From NCBI GenBank assembly GCA_934675465.1, contig CAKUQM010000005.1:1-64000 (forward strand): 64,000 nucleotides of DNA, written 5' to 3'. The notes under the pieces were generated by a model, which ran no database searches, was not told the DNA's origin, and saw only the letters and a list, made by a program, of their open reading frames with translations. The position numbers and the translations under genes were made by a program. This stretch comes from an uncultured Erysipelotrichaceae bacterium (GTDB lineage: Bacteria; Bacillota_I; Bacilli_A; Erysipelotrichales; Erysipelotrichaceae). Every line of letters starts with the position of its first letter. Within the stretch, counting starts at the first letter, position 1. Shown here piece by piece: positions 53,706-61,778 of this stretch.

Positions 53706-53735
53706 AAAGGATTGGGGTTAACTCGATCCTTTTTT
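53706..53735. terminator. Terminator after the HPr-lactate dehydrogenase gene
   Basis: AAAGGAT (53706-53712) pairs with ATCCTTT (53726-53732) with T-rich flanks on both sides; it probably serves both converging transcripts. Confidence 0.8.
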
Positions 53736-53928
53736 AAAGCTTTTGAATATGTAAACCATCCTTACAATGAATGCAAGGTACTTCAGTGATGTTACCTATT
53801 TTGATTGTTTCTAGATATTCTTCGATTGTGCCTAAATAGTAGACTTCTGCTTTGTCTAATTGTTTAACATTTAGTTTGATTACTTTTGTTTTGTTAGAAA
53901 TGGTATAAGTGTTATTGTTTGTTTTCAT
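53734..53928 (-). CDS. Small protein with IHCKDG domain, short paralogue
   Basis: A 64-residue protein sharing a C-terminal domain with its upstream neighbour: YYLGTIEEYLE, then GNITEVPCIHCKDGLHIQ. AGGAGA precedes the ATG. It follows the longer paralogue by four bases on the same strand. I do not recognise the family; the CxxC-less IHCKDG motif and conserved YLGT strand suggest a small beta-rich binding domain. Confidence 0.6.
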   Translation of the reverse strand: MKTNNNTYTISNKTKVIKLNVKQLDKAEVYYLGTIEEYLETIKIGNITEVPCIHCKDGLHIQKL

Positions 53929-53932
53929 AATT

Positions 53933-54331
53933 TTATTCTCCTAATTGAAAGTAGATGCCATCTTTACAATGAATCATTGGGATGCTTGTGATGTTTCCTT
54001 GTTTTTCACTTTGTTCATATTCTTCTCTGGTACCTAAATAGATGATTTTGGTAGTATAGATGTTTTCGTAATTAATTGTAATATTTATGGGATTGTTGTT
54101 TGTTAGATAGATTTCTTCTTCGTAATGTGTTTTGTTTAGAATTTTTAATGTGTATTCATCACTAGCTTTAAGACCATTGTTAAAACCTATTTCAAAACCT
54201 AAAGAGTACATATCATCTATAAAATCTTGGGCAACAAATTTTGCTATTTTGTATCTTAATGTGCTAAAAACTCTACAAACATTACATACAACATTTACTC
54301 TAAACCATTCTTTTAAATCTATTTTGTTCAT
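53933..54331 (-). CDS. Protein with IHCKDG domain, longer paralogue
   Basis: A 132-residue protein. The first half is Cys-containing and helical (VVCNVCRVFSTLRYKIAKF); the second repeats the neighbour's domain: IIYLGTREEYEQ, GNITSIPMIHCKDGIYFQ. AGGAGGT lies before the ATG. Probably an internal duplication produced the pair. Unknown function; no match recognised. Confidence 0.65.
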   Translation of the reverse strand: MNKIDLKEWFRVNVVCNVCRVFSTLRYKIAKFVAQDFIDDMYSLGFEIGFNNGLKASDEYTLKILNKTHYEEEIYLTNNNPINITINYENIYTTKIIYLGTREEYEQSEKQGNITSIPMIHCKDGIYFQLGE

Positions 54332-54405
54332 AGTTTTGTACCTCCTAAATTGTGTAGTTATTATAAGGGGGTATAATGATAAAAACGGACATAATGGAGG
54401 TGCTT

Positions 54406-55074
54406 ATGCGTAGTTATCGAAATAGTATTCTAATAGAAACATTAATTTCATATTTTTTGAGTATGGGTATCGATGTTGATACTAGTCTTATTAAGAGATT
54501 TAATGAGATTGTTAATAATAAAGAAGTAAGTCAAGAATCTTTTGAAAGGTCTTTAAGAAGAAATATTGAAGAGTTAAAGAAGATTGGCACTTTAAAAGCA
54601 AGTGCGAGGGTTCGTAAGGTTAAAGTGGAAGGTGGAAAGTCTAGTAGAATCTTATGTAGCGATTATTTAAGTGAATTAGTACCATTTAATTCGCTTAATT
54701 CAGCTCATTCTAGGGATTTATATTATGTTGTGCTGTTGCTAAATACACCATGTGTTGAAGGTGATTTAAGAGATAGTGCCATGAACTATTATTTTAAGTT
54801 TGTAGAAAATAATGAAGAGACAAGAGCTAAGTTTGTTGATTTGTTTGTAATATTAAGGGATGTCCTTATTGCTTTTGCGCTTGTAGATAATGAAGAAGAT
54901 AGGGTGAATAAGATTAAGGAATTGTTTGATAAAAGAACGAATAATATTTTTGATATGGTTGCTCATATCAAATTAAATGAGGGCTATGATGTTGAATCTA
55001 ATAAAGATCTGGACAATGTAGAATCAACATATAACTATGATGATGGAGATTATGTTGTACTTAATAACAACTAA
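54406..55074 (+). CDS. Unrecognised helical protein
   Basis: A 222-residue, mostly helical, Asp/Asn-rich protein with no membrane segment. Its first half (SFERSLRRNIEELKKIGTL, ASARVRKVKVEGGKS) could be a winged-helix-like DNA-binding region, but this is uncertain. The promoter TTGTGT-16-TATAAT (54350-54377) and GGAGG support the start at 54406. It is divergent from the IHCKDG pair. No function assigned. Confidence 0.65.
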   Translation: MRSYRNSILIETLISYFLSMGIDVDTSLIKRFNEIVNNKEVSQESFERSLRRNIEELKKIGTLKASARVRKVKVEGGKSSRILCSDYLSELVPFNSLNSAHSRDLYYVVLLLNTPCVEGDLRDSAMNYYFKFVENNEETRAKFVDLFVILRDVLIAFALVDNEEDRVNKIKELFDKRTNNIFDMVAHIKLNEGYDVESNKDLDNVESTYNYDDGDYVVLNNN

Positions 55075-55147
55075 TCTTTGCGATAAGTGTTGCATTTTTA
55101 ATGCAACGACTTGTATCAATGATGTAGCCATTATGTAAAAATAATTA

Positions 55148-55318
55148 TTGATTTATTGAAATTGTTGTGATAAATTTGTAGCTACCATAAAGAGAGATGG
55201 AGGGACAAGCCCGATGAAGTCTCAGCAACCCTAGTGTTACTAGAAGGTGCTAAAGCTTGAAACGATGGGTAGTGTTTTATAATTGGCTCCTGTCGTTACG
55301 ATGGGAGCTTTTCTTTTT
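55148..55318 (+). promoter_or_regulatory. SAM riboswitch (SAM-I clan) with terminator
   Basis: Promoter TTGATT (55148) with a -10 box near 55170-55176. The aptamer (55181-55273) has the SAM-I core GGAGGGACAAGCCCGATGAA, then CTCAGCAACC and GGTGCTAA, with P1 formed by CTACC and GGGTAG. The P4 arm is very short. A 10-bp terminator (55286-55295 with 55299-55308) with T-run follows. The P1 3' strand ACGATGGG (55262-55269) can also pair with CCTGTCGT (55289-55296), giving an antiterminator. SAM should switch the downstream gene off. Confidence 0.88.
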
Positions 55319-55340
55319 CTCTTTATGTAACGGAGGAAGT

Positions 55341-55919
55341 ATGGAAAAGAATTACAAGTATTACATTAACTGTAGAAGTTATGAAGAGAAAAATGAATTA
55401 GCGAACTATTTGAAAGAATGTGGTTGTATTTTAAAGGGTGAAATAACTAACAGCACACCTACTCAGGTTCTTGTTGTTGAAGGAGGATTAGTGCCATCTT
55501 TTAGTGAAAAGAAAGATAAGGCAAGTCATGTTTGGTGTTTGGGGTTTCATCCTTTTATGTATGATGTGAATGCTTTTAAGAAGATGCTTGATGATTTAAA
55601 GCCTATATCTTTAGATAGTTTGCTAAAGAATAATGAATATGTTGATATTGTGGTTGATGATGTTGAATCATTTAAGGAATATAGTGGTCTTTGTATATTA
55701 AATCCTAATACAGTTAGGGTATATAAGGATAAGAAGATAGCAATAATTGATAATAGTGATTATTATTTATATTTTAATGATTTATTAGACGGAAAGATTA
55801 TTCCTTATAGAAAGATAAATGATAAGACATATATTATCTTAGATTATGTTGATAATTTTTATTATCGAAACTTAAATAATGAATCTGTTAGTAAGAAATG
55901 GTATGAGATACATAGTTAA
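55341..55919 (+). CDS. Unrecognised protein under SAM riboswitch control
   Basis: A 192-residue cytosolic protein with no recognised motif. It starts MEKNYKYYINCRSYEEKNEL and alternates strands and helices; SHVWCLGFHPFMYD is the most conserved-looking stretch. Cys are few and no methyltransferase or transporter signature is visible, so the link to methionine or SAM comes only from the riboswitch. GGAGGAAG precedes the ATG at 55341. The rRNA-type leader begins four bases after its stop. Confidence 0.7.
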   Translation: MEKNYKYYINCRSYEEKNELANYLKECGCILKGEITNSTPTQVLVVEGGLVPSFSEKKDKASHVWCLGFHPFMYDVNAFKKMLDDLKPISLDSLLKNNEYVDIVVDDVESFKEYSGLCILNPNTVRVYKDKKIAIIDNSDYYLYFNDLLDGKIIPYRKINDKTYIILDYVDNFYYRNLNNESVSKKWYEIHS

Positions 55920-55922
55920 GGC

Positions 55923-56005
55923 TTGACTTTTTAGGATTGCGGCTTATACTTGACTATCCCATCCCTTTTTATAATTTTTTTGTTCTTTGAAAATTAAATA
56001 TTTGT
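55923..56005 (+). repeat. rRNA-type leader repeat, copy A
   Basis: TTGACT-16-TATACT (55923-55950) overlaps a second TTGACT (55950) with TATAAT at 55970-55975. Then TGTTCTTTGAAAA (55981-55993) resembles the boxA element of rRNA leaders. About 80 bases are nearly identical with copy B at 57730. Confidence 0.8.
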
Positions 56006-56048
56006 TTTTTCTATTGTTTTTTGTTTTTAAAAATGGAGGACGCTAAAT

Positions 56049-56471
56049 ATGTGTAAAAATTTTGTTGTTGTTTCTAGATTTACTAATGAAAAAGGTTTTG
56101 TAACAAAAATTACAAATACTAAGATTTACGTTTCTTTTACAAGTTCTTATGACTGTAGTATTGGATTGAGTTTAAAGAATTTTAAAAAGACATTGATTGT
56201 TAATGAAGATGATATGAGTGAAATATTAAAAATTAGAGAGGCTAAAAAAATAGAAAGAAGATTGGAAATTGAGGAGTGGAAAAGAAAACATCCAATCAAT
56301 CTTGATAATTATATAGAGCTACCTGAATTATCTGCAGAAGGATATATTTTTGGAGGATGGTATAAAGATCCAGACTTTAAACGTAAAGTAGTACGTATAC
56401 ATAAAAATAAATTTACTTTGCCTTTGGATCTTCATGTTAAATGGATTCCTATTGATGAATGTTCAAACTAA
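56049..56471 (+). CDS. Small protein: KITxTKIYV domain plus Listeria-Bacteroides-type repeat
   Basis: A 140-residue protein. The first 50 residues (FVTKITNTKIYVSF, SIGLSLKNFKK) match the start of the protein at 60675. A basic helix follows, and the end (YIFGGWYKDPDFKRKVV, LHVKWI) resembles a Flg_new/InlB B-type repeat, normally found on surface proteins, although no export signal is present. ATGGAGGA lies upstream. It precedes an FtsH-like gene by 16 bases. Function unknown. Confidence 0.7.
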   Translation: MCKNFVVVSRFTNEKGFVTKITNTKIYVSFTSSYDCSIGLSLKNFKKTLIVNEDDMSEILKIREAKKIERRLEIEEWKRKHPINLDNYIELPELSAEGYIFGGWYKDPDFKRKVVRIHKNKFTLPLDLHVKWIPIDECSN

Positions 56472-56487
56472 ATATGGAGGATCTAAT

Positions 56488-57705
56488 ATGAAAGAATTTG
56501 ATAGTATTATTGGCTATGATGATGTTAAGTTAGAGCTTTTTAGAATTGCTGATATGCTTAATAATCCTAATAAGTATAAAAGATTAGGTATTAGGTTAAT
56601 AAGGGGTTTGATGATAGTTGGTGAAGAGGGTTTGGGTAAGACTTTAATGGCTAATTGTTTGATTAAGGCTTTAAATAGAAATGTTTATACAATCAAAAAT
56701 GATATGGGAGTATCTGGCATTAAAGAAACTTTTGATAAGGCTAAGGAAAATGGTAATTCAATAGTTTTTATAGATGATTTGGATAACATATCAAATGTTG
56801 TTAGATTTGATAATCATGCAAGAGAATATATCGCTATTCAATCATGTATTGATGATTGTAAGGATAGTGATGTTTTTGTATTGGCTTGTGTTAATAATGA
56901 TAGTTTATTGCCTAGATCTCTTGTAAGAGAGGGAAGATTTGATAAATTGATTTATGTGGAAACACCTAATATTGATGATGCAACTAAGATTATTAAACAT
57001 TTTTTGAGTGATAAAAAGTGTTCTATGGATTTAGATTATTATGAGATTGCAAGTATGTTGGGTGGAAAAACTTGTACAGCCTTAAAGTTAATTCTTAATG
57101 AGGCTGGTATTTATGCTGGATATGAGAATAGATGTGAGATTGAAATGAAAGATATCATTAATTCTATTATGAGGATGGTGTATTGTTCATCAGATAAAAG
57201 AATAGATGATATAGAGGAAGTTGCCTATCATGAGGCCGGTCATGTAGTGGTTAGCGAGGTATTAAAAAAAGATAGTGTTGTGTTTGCGACTACTAGATCT
57301 TGTTTTAATGAGAAGGGTGGACATGTAGAGTTTAGGAAACAGGATTGTTTAGAGAATAAGGTTTTATTTTTGTTGGGAGGCAAGGCAGCTGTTGAAATAG
57401 TATATGGCAAGGATGATATTTTTTCTGATTATGAGATTAGTGATGCTGCAAGTTTGGTTAAAAGGCTTATTGATACGCATTGTAGTTATGATTTTATACG
57501 TTTTGGTGATAAAAAATCTAATGAGCTTTTAAAAAGAAAAGAAGTTGAGGTTAAGCTAGAGTTGGAAAGATGTTATAGGCGTGCTAAAGAGATTTTGATG
57601 GATAATAGAGAACTTTTGGATACTATTGCGAATGAACTTATTGAAAAAGAAGTATTGCTTAGTGGTGATATAAGAAGGATGGTTAGTGAATGCGGTTCTA
57701 AATAA
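56488..57705 (+). CDS. Soluble FtsH-like AAA protease 1
   Basis: A 405-residue protein with an AAA module then an M41-like zinc peptidase. Walker A is GEEGLGKT, Walker B IVFIDDLD, and the second region of homology is LVREGRFDKLIYV. The zinc site is YHEAGHVVVSEV, with a further acidic helix near SDYEISDAASLVKRL. FtsH is usually over 600 residues with two N-terminal membrane helices; neither is present here. GGAGG precedes 56488. It has a paralogue at 57848. Confidence 0.85.
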   Translation: MKEFDSIIGYDDVKLELFRIADMLNNPNKYKRLGIRLIRGLMIVGEEGLGKTLMANCLIKALNRNVYTIKNDMGVSGIKETFDKAKENGNSIVFIDDLDNISNVVRFDNHAREYIAIQSCIDDCKDSDVFVLACVNNDSLLPRSLVREGRFDKLIYVETPNIDDATKIIKHFLSDKKCSMDLDYYEIASMLGGKTCTALKLILNEAGIYAGYENRCEIEMKDIINSIMRMVYCSSDKRIDDIEEVAYHEAGHVVVSEVLKKDSVVFATTRSCFNEKGGHVEFRKQDCLENKVLFLLGGKAAVEIVYGKDDIFSDYEISDAASLVKRLIDTHCSYDFIRFGDKKSNELLKRKEVEVKLELERCYRRAKEILMDNRELLDTIANELIEKEVLLSGDIRRMVSECGSK

Positions 57706-57729
57706 CTGCGTTTTTATTTTATTGGGGTG

Positions 57730-57811
57730 TTGACTTTTTAGGATTGCGGCTTATACTTGACTGTCCTACCCCTTTTTATAATTTTTTGTTCTTTGAAAAT
57801 TAAATATTTGT
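57730..57811 (+). repeat. rRNA-type leader repeat, copy B
   Basis: TTGACT-16-TATACT (57730-57757), overlapping TTGACT and TATAAT (57777-57782), then TGTTCTTTGAAAA at 57787-57799. Spacing is the same as in copy A. Confidence 0.8.
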
Positions 57812-57847
57812 CTTTTGTGTTTTTGTTTTTTAAATGGAGGAAATGAA

Positions 57848-59101
57848 ATGAAAGAATTTAGTAGAGTTGTTGGCTATGAAGATATTAAGATTGAGCTTTA
57901 TAGAATTATTGATATGATGATTAATCCTGATAAGTATAAGAAGTTAGGTGTTAAGACAACTAGGGGTTTACTTTTAGTTGGTAATCCTGGCTTGGGTAAG
58001 ACTTTGATGGCTAATTGTATGATTGATGCTTCTAAGCGTAAGTCTTATGTGATTAAAAGGGAATTGCCTACCAATGAGTTTATAGCTTTTATTAAGGATA
58101 CTTTTAAGGAAGCTAAGGATAATGCACCTTCTATTGTTTTGTTAGATGATATTGATAAGTTTGGTAAGGATCCAAGATCTGAGGAGTTTTCAACTGTTCA
58201 AGCTTGTATAGATTCTTGTAATGATAGTGAGGTGTTCTTTTTAGCAACCGCTAATAATGAAAATAATCTTCCTGATTCTTTGAAAAGAGAAGGCAGATTT
58301 GATAAGACAATCTATTTTGACGTCCCTTGTTCTGACGATGTTGGTAAGATTGTTGAATATTATTTAAGTGATAAGAAGTGCTCTAGTGATTTAAACTATA
58401 TGGAAATAGCTTATTTGTTGAATGGCGATAGTTGTGCTGCTTTAGAGACAATTTTAAATGAGGCTGGTGTTTATGCTGGCTTTGATAATAGGGATGAGAT
58501 TTCTATGGATGATATAGTTAAGGCTTTTATGAGAAAGACTTATAATGCTCCTGAGAAATTGGAATTTAAGGATAGCGCGTATTTTAAAGAGCTAGCTTAT
58601 CATGAGGCAGGACATGCAGTAGTTGGTGAGGTTTTAGAAAAGAATAGTGTGTTGTTTGTGAATATTGTTCCAAATAATAGTGCTACCGGTGGCTTTGTTC
58701 ATTTGAAAAATGATGATGATTATTTCAAGGACAAAAAGTTTATGGAAAACCGTGCAATTTCTTTGTTGGCGGGTAAGGCAGCTACTGAGGTGGTTTTTGG
58801 TAAAACGGATACAGGTGCTAGTTATGATATTAGTAGAGCTAATGAGATTGTTAGAAGATTTATTGCGGATCAATGTTCTTATGGTTTTGGTTTTATGAGT
58901 TGTGCTAAGGGTGATAATGAATCCGGAGATTTGTTAAATAGAACAAATATAGCTGTTAATTTGGAAATGGAAAGATATTATCAAAAGGCTAAACAAATTA
59001 TTATAGATAATAGAGATTGTTTAGATAGAGTGGCTAAGGAGTTAATGGATAAACGTGTTTTATTATCGAGCGATATTCAAAGATTAATGGAGGTGGCTTA
59101 A
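57848..59101 (+). CDS. Soluble FtsH-like AAA protease 2
   Basis: A 417-residue paralogue of the preceding protease. Walker A GNPGLGKT is more canonical than in copy 1, Walker B is IVLLDDID, the arginine-finger region is LKREGRFDK, and the zinc motif is YHEAGHAVVGEV, with GASYDISRANEIVRRF resembling the FtsH ligand helix. No membrane segment. GGAGG precedes the ATG. Its stop shares a base with the next start, linking it to the ADP-ribosylglycohydrolase. It likely degrades specific soluble proteins. Confidence 0.87.
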   Translation: MKEFSRVVGYEDIKIELYRIIDMMINPDKYKKLGVKTTRGLLLVGNPGLGKTLMANCMIDASKRKSYVIKRELPTNEFIAFIKDTFKEAKDNAPSIVLLDDIDKFGKDPRSEEFSTVQACIDSCNDSEVFFLATANNENNLPDSLKREGRFDKTIYFDVPCSDDVGKIVEYYLSDKKCSSDLNYMEIAYLLNGDSCAALETILNEAGVYAGFDNRDEISMDDIVKAFMRKTYNAPEKLEFKDSAYFKELAYHEAGHAVVGEVLEKNSVLFVNIVPNNSATGGFVHLKNDDDYFKDKKFMENRAISLLAGKAATEVVFGKTDTGASYDISRANEIVRRFIADQCSYGFGFMSCAKGDNESGDLLNRTNIAVNLEMERYYQKAKQIIIDNRDCLDRVAKELMDKRVLLSSDIQRLMEVA

Positions 59102-59904
59102 TGATAGGTGCGCTTATTGGTGATGTTGTTGGTTCTAGGTTTGAGTATTTAAACAATAGGAACAAGGATTTTCCCTTGTTCCATAGGGTTAGCACTTTTA
59201 CTGATGATAGTGTATGTTCAATAGCGGTAGCTAAGGCTTTACTTGATAATGAGTCTAAGGATAAATTAAGTGAAGATATTAAAGAATCATTAATTTATTA
59301 TGCAAAGAAGTATCCGGATAGGGGCTATGGTCCAAAGTTTTATGATTGGGTGTTTTGTGATGAAAATCATAATCCCTATAATTCCTGTGGTAATGGCAGT
59401 GCTATGAGGGTGGCTAGTGTTGCTTATTTTGCGAATAGTTTAGAAGAGACTAAAGAATTAGCGAGGATTAGTGCTTCAGTTACCCATAATCATATAGAGG
59501 GTATTAGAGGCGCTGAGGCTGTTGCGGTATGTGCTTATATGGCTAGGAATAATTATTCTAAGGAAGAGATTAAGGAATATATTTATGATCATTATTATTT
59601 GATGTTGGATTATTTTGAATATGATGAGTTGCTTAAATATAACATGTTTGATTCTACTTGTCAGGGTTCTGTTCCTGAGGCTATTTATTGTTTTCTTATT
59701 AGTGATAGTTTTGAGGATGCACTTAGAATTGCGGTGTCGATAGGTGGTGATAGTGATACGATTACGTGTATTACTGGAGCTATTGCGGAGGCTTATTATC
59801 ATAATGAAAAGGAAACAAGAGATGTTGTTGAAAAATTTTTGAGTTTGAAGATAATTCCTGATGAGTTTGTTGAAGTTGTTAATAGAGTGATGGAGGAAAA
59901 ATGA
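59101..59904 (+). CDS. ADP-ribosylglycohydrolase family protein
   Basis: A 267-residue DraG/ARH-type hydrolase. MIGALIGDVVGSRFE, TFTDDSVCSIAVAKAL and GGDSDTITCITGAIAEA carry the two-magnesium Asp set. It should remove ADP-ribose from proteins, nucleic acids or small molecules. It is translated by coupling with the FtsH-like gene upstream (one-base overlap) and the CPCC gene downstream (ATGA overlap). An ADP-ribosyltransferase partner is not visible in the window. Confidence 0.93.
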   Translation: MIGALIGDVVGSRFEYLNNRNKDFPLFHRVSTFTDDSVCSIAVAKALLDNESKDKLSEDIKESLIYYAKKYPDRGYGPKFYDWVFCDENHNPYNSCGNGSAMRVASVAYFANSLEETKELARISASVTHNHIEGIRGAEAVAVCAYMARNNYSKEEIKEYIYDHYYLMLDYFEYDELLKYNMFDSTCQGSVPEAIYCFLISDSFEDALRIAVSIGGDSDTITCITGAIAEAYYHNEKETRDVVEKFLSLKIIPDEFVEVVNRVMEEK

Positions 59905-60590
59905 TTAAGTTTGTTAAATATGCATGTCCTGTTTGTGATAATCATACTTTAAATAATGTAGGTGATATGTGTCCTGTTTGTGGTTGGAAGGATGAAGGCC
60001 AAGATGATGTTTTCATGCTGGATGGGCCAAGCACTGCTAATGCGAGATCAGAGTGGCAGAGAAATGCTTTTATTAATAAGTACAATGCATATACTTTAAG
60101 AAAACCTTTTGGTATAGAGAAACCTGATGGTTTTTGTATGAATAAGTATGATGATGATTTTGAGATAGCATTTTGTGATGAGTTTGAGGGAAAAAGAGCG
60201 GCTTTAAGATTGGCTGTAAAATATGGAGGAGATTTAGCTACTAGAATTTTAGATGAAGTAGAAGAGGTATATTGCACAAATCTTAGGAATATAACGATTA
60301 AGAATGTTTCTAATAAAGAAATCATTACGATGAAGTTGTGTGCTGATTCAAAGGAAGATAAAATGAATAAAATTTGTGATTGTTTATATAAAAGATTTGA
60401 TTTTGATAATCACCAAATATTAAAAATAGATACTAAAGATGGTAATAAATTAATTATTGAAAGAAATGTTGGCGCGAATAATAGAAGGGAATTGTTGAGA
60501 GATATTGAGAATTGTTTTATTGCCTTTATGTGTTCTGATATTTTGGGTGATGCAAAGGATATTGTCTCTAGTTATCTATCTAAGTTATAA
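59901..60590 (+). CDS. CPCC-type cysteine-rich protein
   Basis: A 229-residue protein. The N-terminal 60 residues (YACPVCDNHTL, MCPVCGWKDEGQDD) match the CPCC zinc-knuckle domain. The C-terminal 100 residues form an unrecognised alpha/beta domain. The start overlaps the glycohydrolase stop. CPCC proteins are often linked to toxin or immunity loci, yet their role is not known. After the stop, 60591-60674 holds a GACCATT/AATGGTC hairpin and a TATAAT (60616-60621) for the next gene. Confidence 0.75.
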   Translation: MIKFVKYACPVCDNHTLNNVGDMCPVCGWKDEGQDDVFMLDGPSTANARSEWQRNAFINKYNAYTLRKPFGIEKPDGFCMNKYDDDFEIAFCDEFEGKRAALRLAVKYGGDLATRILDEVEEVYCTNLRNITIKNVSNKEIITMKLCADSKEDKMNKICDCLYKRFDFDNHQILKIDTKDGNKLIIERNVGANNRRELLRDIENCFIAFMCSDILGDAKDIVSSYLSKL

Positions 60591-60674
60591 TGTCCGTTTT
60601 TTAATAGACCATTACTATAATGGTCCTTACACCCTTATTGGGTTTAAATTAAAAAAATATGGAGGCTAACTAAT

Positions 60675-61001
60675 ATGAGTAATTTTAAAGTAATATCTAA
60701 ACACACTAGTAATGTAGCTTATGTTACTAAAATCACTACAACTAAAATCTATGTAGATTTTTATAAGCGCCCCGAAGAAAGTATTGGCTTTTCTTTAAAG
60801 AAATTTATAGAAAATTTCCAATGCGAAGGAAATGATTTAGAAACAATCATTTTAATTAGAAAACATAAACAATTTCTAAGAAAAGAAGAACTTAGAAGAT
60901 TAAGAGAATCATCTAATAAAAATGATGATTCTAAAGAAGTAAAGCTTATAATTGAACCAGCTTTACTTACTAGCACCCAACCTATAAGCCTTAGAGTATA
61001 A
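60675..61001 (+). CDS. Small protein with KITxTKIYV domain
   Basis: A 108-residue protein whose first half (AYVTKITTTKIYVDF, SIGFSLKKFIENF) matches the start of the 56049 protein; a basic helical tail replaces the repeat domain. The domain has the look of a small SH3/KOW-like barrel. GGAGG lies upstream. It ends in a hairpin (60984-60993 with 60999-61008) that overlaps its stop and lacks a T-run. The gene is A-rich. Function unknown. Confidence 0.65.
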   Translation: MSNFKVISKHTSNVAYVTKITTTKIYVDFYKRPEESIGFSLKKFIENFQCEGNDLETIILIRKHKQFLRKEELRRLRESSNKNDDSKEVKLIIEPALLTSTQPISLRV

Positions 61002-61066
61002 GGCTTATGGCTATGTTATAATCAGCTTAAAGAAGAACATTAATAATTATATAAAGGAGAGTATCA

Positions 61067-61720
61067 ATGACTAATAACGAATTTGTTGAAAACGAAGATT
61101 TCGGAGAAAAAGTAGGTAATTTAGTTGATAAATTAGTGAAAATAGAAAACAATGACGAAGCTAGTAAAAATAAAATCATAGGATTGCTTCAAGACATTAA
61201 TGAAGAAATCTTAAAGCATAAAATAATAGCTGATCAATATACTATCTATCCTATTTGGGTTGAAGCTTATTACAGCAATGAAAATTTTCAAGATCCATCA
61301 TGTCACGATAGAACAAATGTTTTGGGTCAATTTATGTTTAGAAAACATAATATAGGTAGAGGTGGTGTTGATCTGTATCTAGGAAAACCCGATAAAGACT
61401 ATTATTTATCCTTCTTAATTAAGTTGGCTATCATTCAAGTAGGTAATCAACAACCGGAATTATGTTCTCAAATTGCAATTAAATGTCGTTTAAACGGATA
61501 TATAGATAAAGATTTGGAGTTTATAAAATATGATTTAAATAGAAATCATTTTGAGATAGTTGAAGATAAAAGAGTTGGACTAAGAGAAGAAAGGTGTCCA
61601 GACCATTACAATTTACCATTAGCTTCATATATTGAAGAAGTAGGTAAAAAAAGATCATATGCAACGTTAAGAAAAAAAGAAGAACTGTATATAGAATTAA
61701 TAAACAACGCTCGAGTGTAA
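61067..61720 (+). CDS. Unrecognised protein with conserved EAYY...D...H motif
   Basis: A 217-residue cytosolic protein. IYPIWVEAYYSNENFQDPSCHDRTNVLGQF and HNIGRGGVDLYLG would be noted as conserved-looking segments, here split: WVEAYYSNENFQDPSCH, then RGGVDLYLG. The pattern loosely recalls Mpg-type DNA glycosylases, but the overall match is too weak to assign. An extended -10 box (TGTTATAAT core 61017-61022) and AAGGAGAG precede it. A-rich, like its neighbour at 60675. Confidence 0.6.
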   Translation: MTNNEFVENEDFGEKVGNLVDKLVKIENNDEASKNKIIGLLQDINEEILKHKIIADQYTIYPIWVEAYYSNENFQDPSCHDRTNVLGQFMFRKHNIGRGGVDLYLGKPDKDYYLSFLIKLAIIQVGNQQPELCSQIAIKCRLNGYIDKDLEFIKYDLNRNHFEIVEDKRVGLREERCPDHYNLPLASYIEEVGKKRSYATLRKKEELYIELINNARV

Positions 61721-61737
61721 TGCTTGGGCATTTTTAT
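61709..61737 (+). terminator. Terminator after the 61067 gene
   Basis: GCTCGAG pairs with CTTGGGC (with G-T pairs) around TGTAATG, followed by ATTTTTA; it overlaps the stop codon. Confidence 0.6.
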
Positions 61738-61740
61738 TTA

Positions 61741-61761
61741 TGATATAATCGGTATATACCG
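61741..61761 (+). promoter_or_regulatory. Extended -10 promoter with palindromic operator
   Basis: TGATATAAT (core 61744-61749) is followed directly by the perfect 12-base palindrome CGGTATATACCG (61750-61761), which covers the transcription start. The next gene encodes a DNA-binding protein, so autoregulation is likely. Confidence 0.7.
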
Positions 61762-61778
61762 GAAATAAAGGAGATAAT

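Noticed and set aside
61067..61720. 3-methyladenine DNA glycosylase
   Set aside because: Only a loose E-x-Y, D, H pattern is shared; key family motifs are not found, so the gene was left unassigned.
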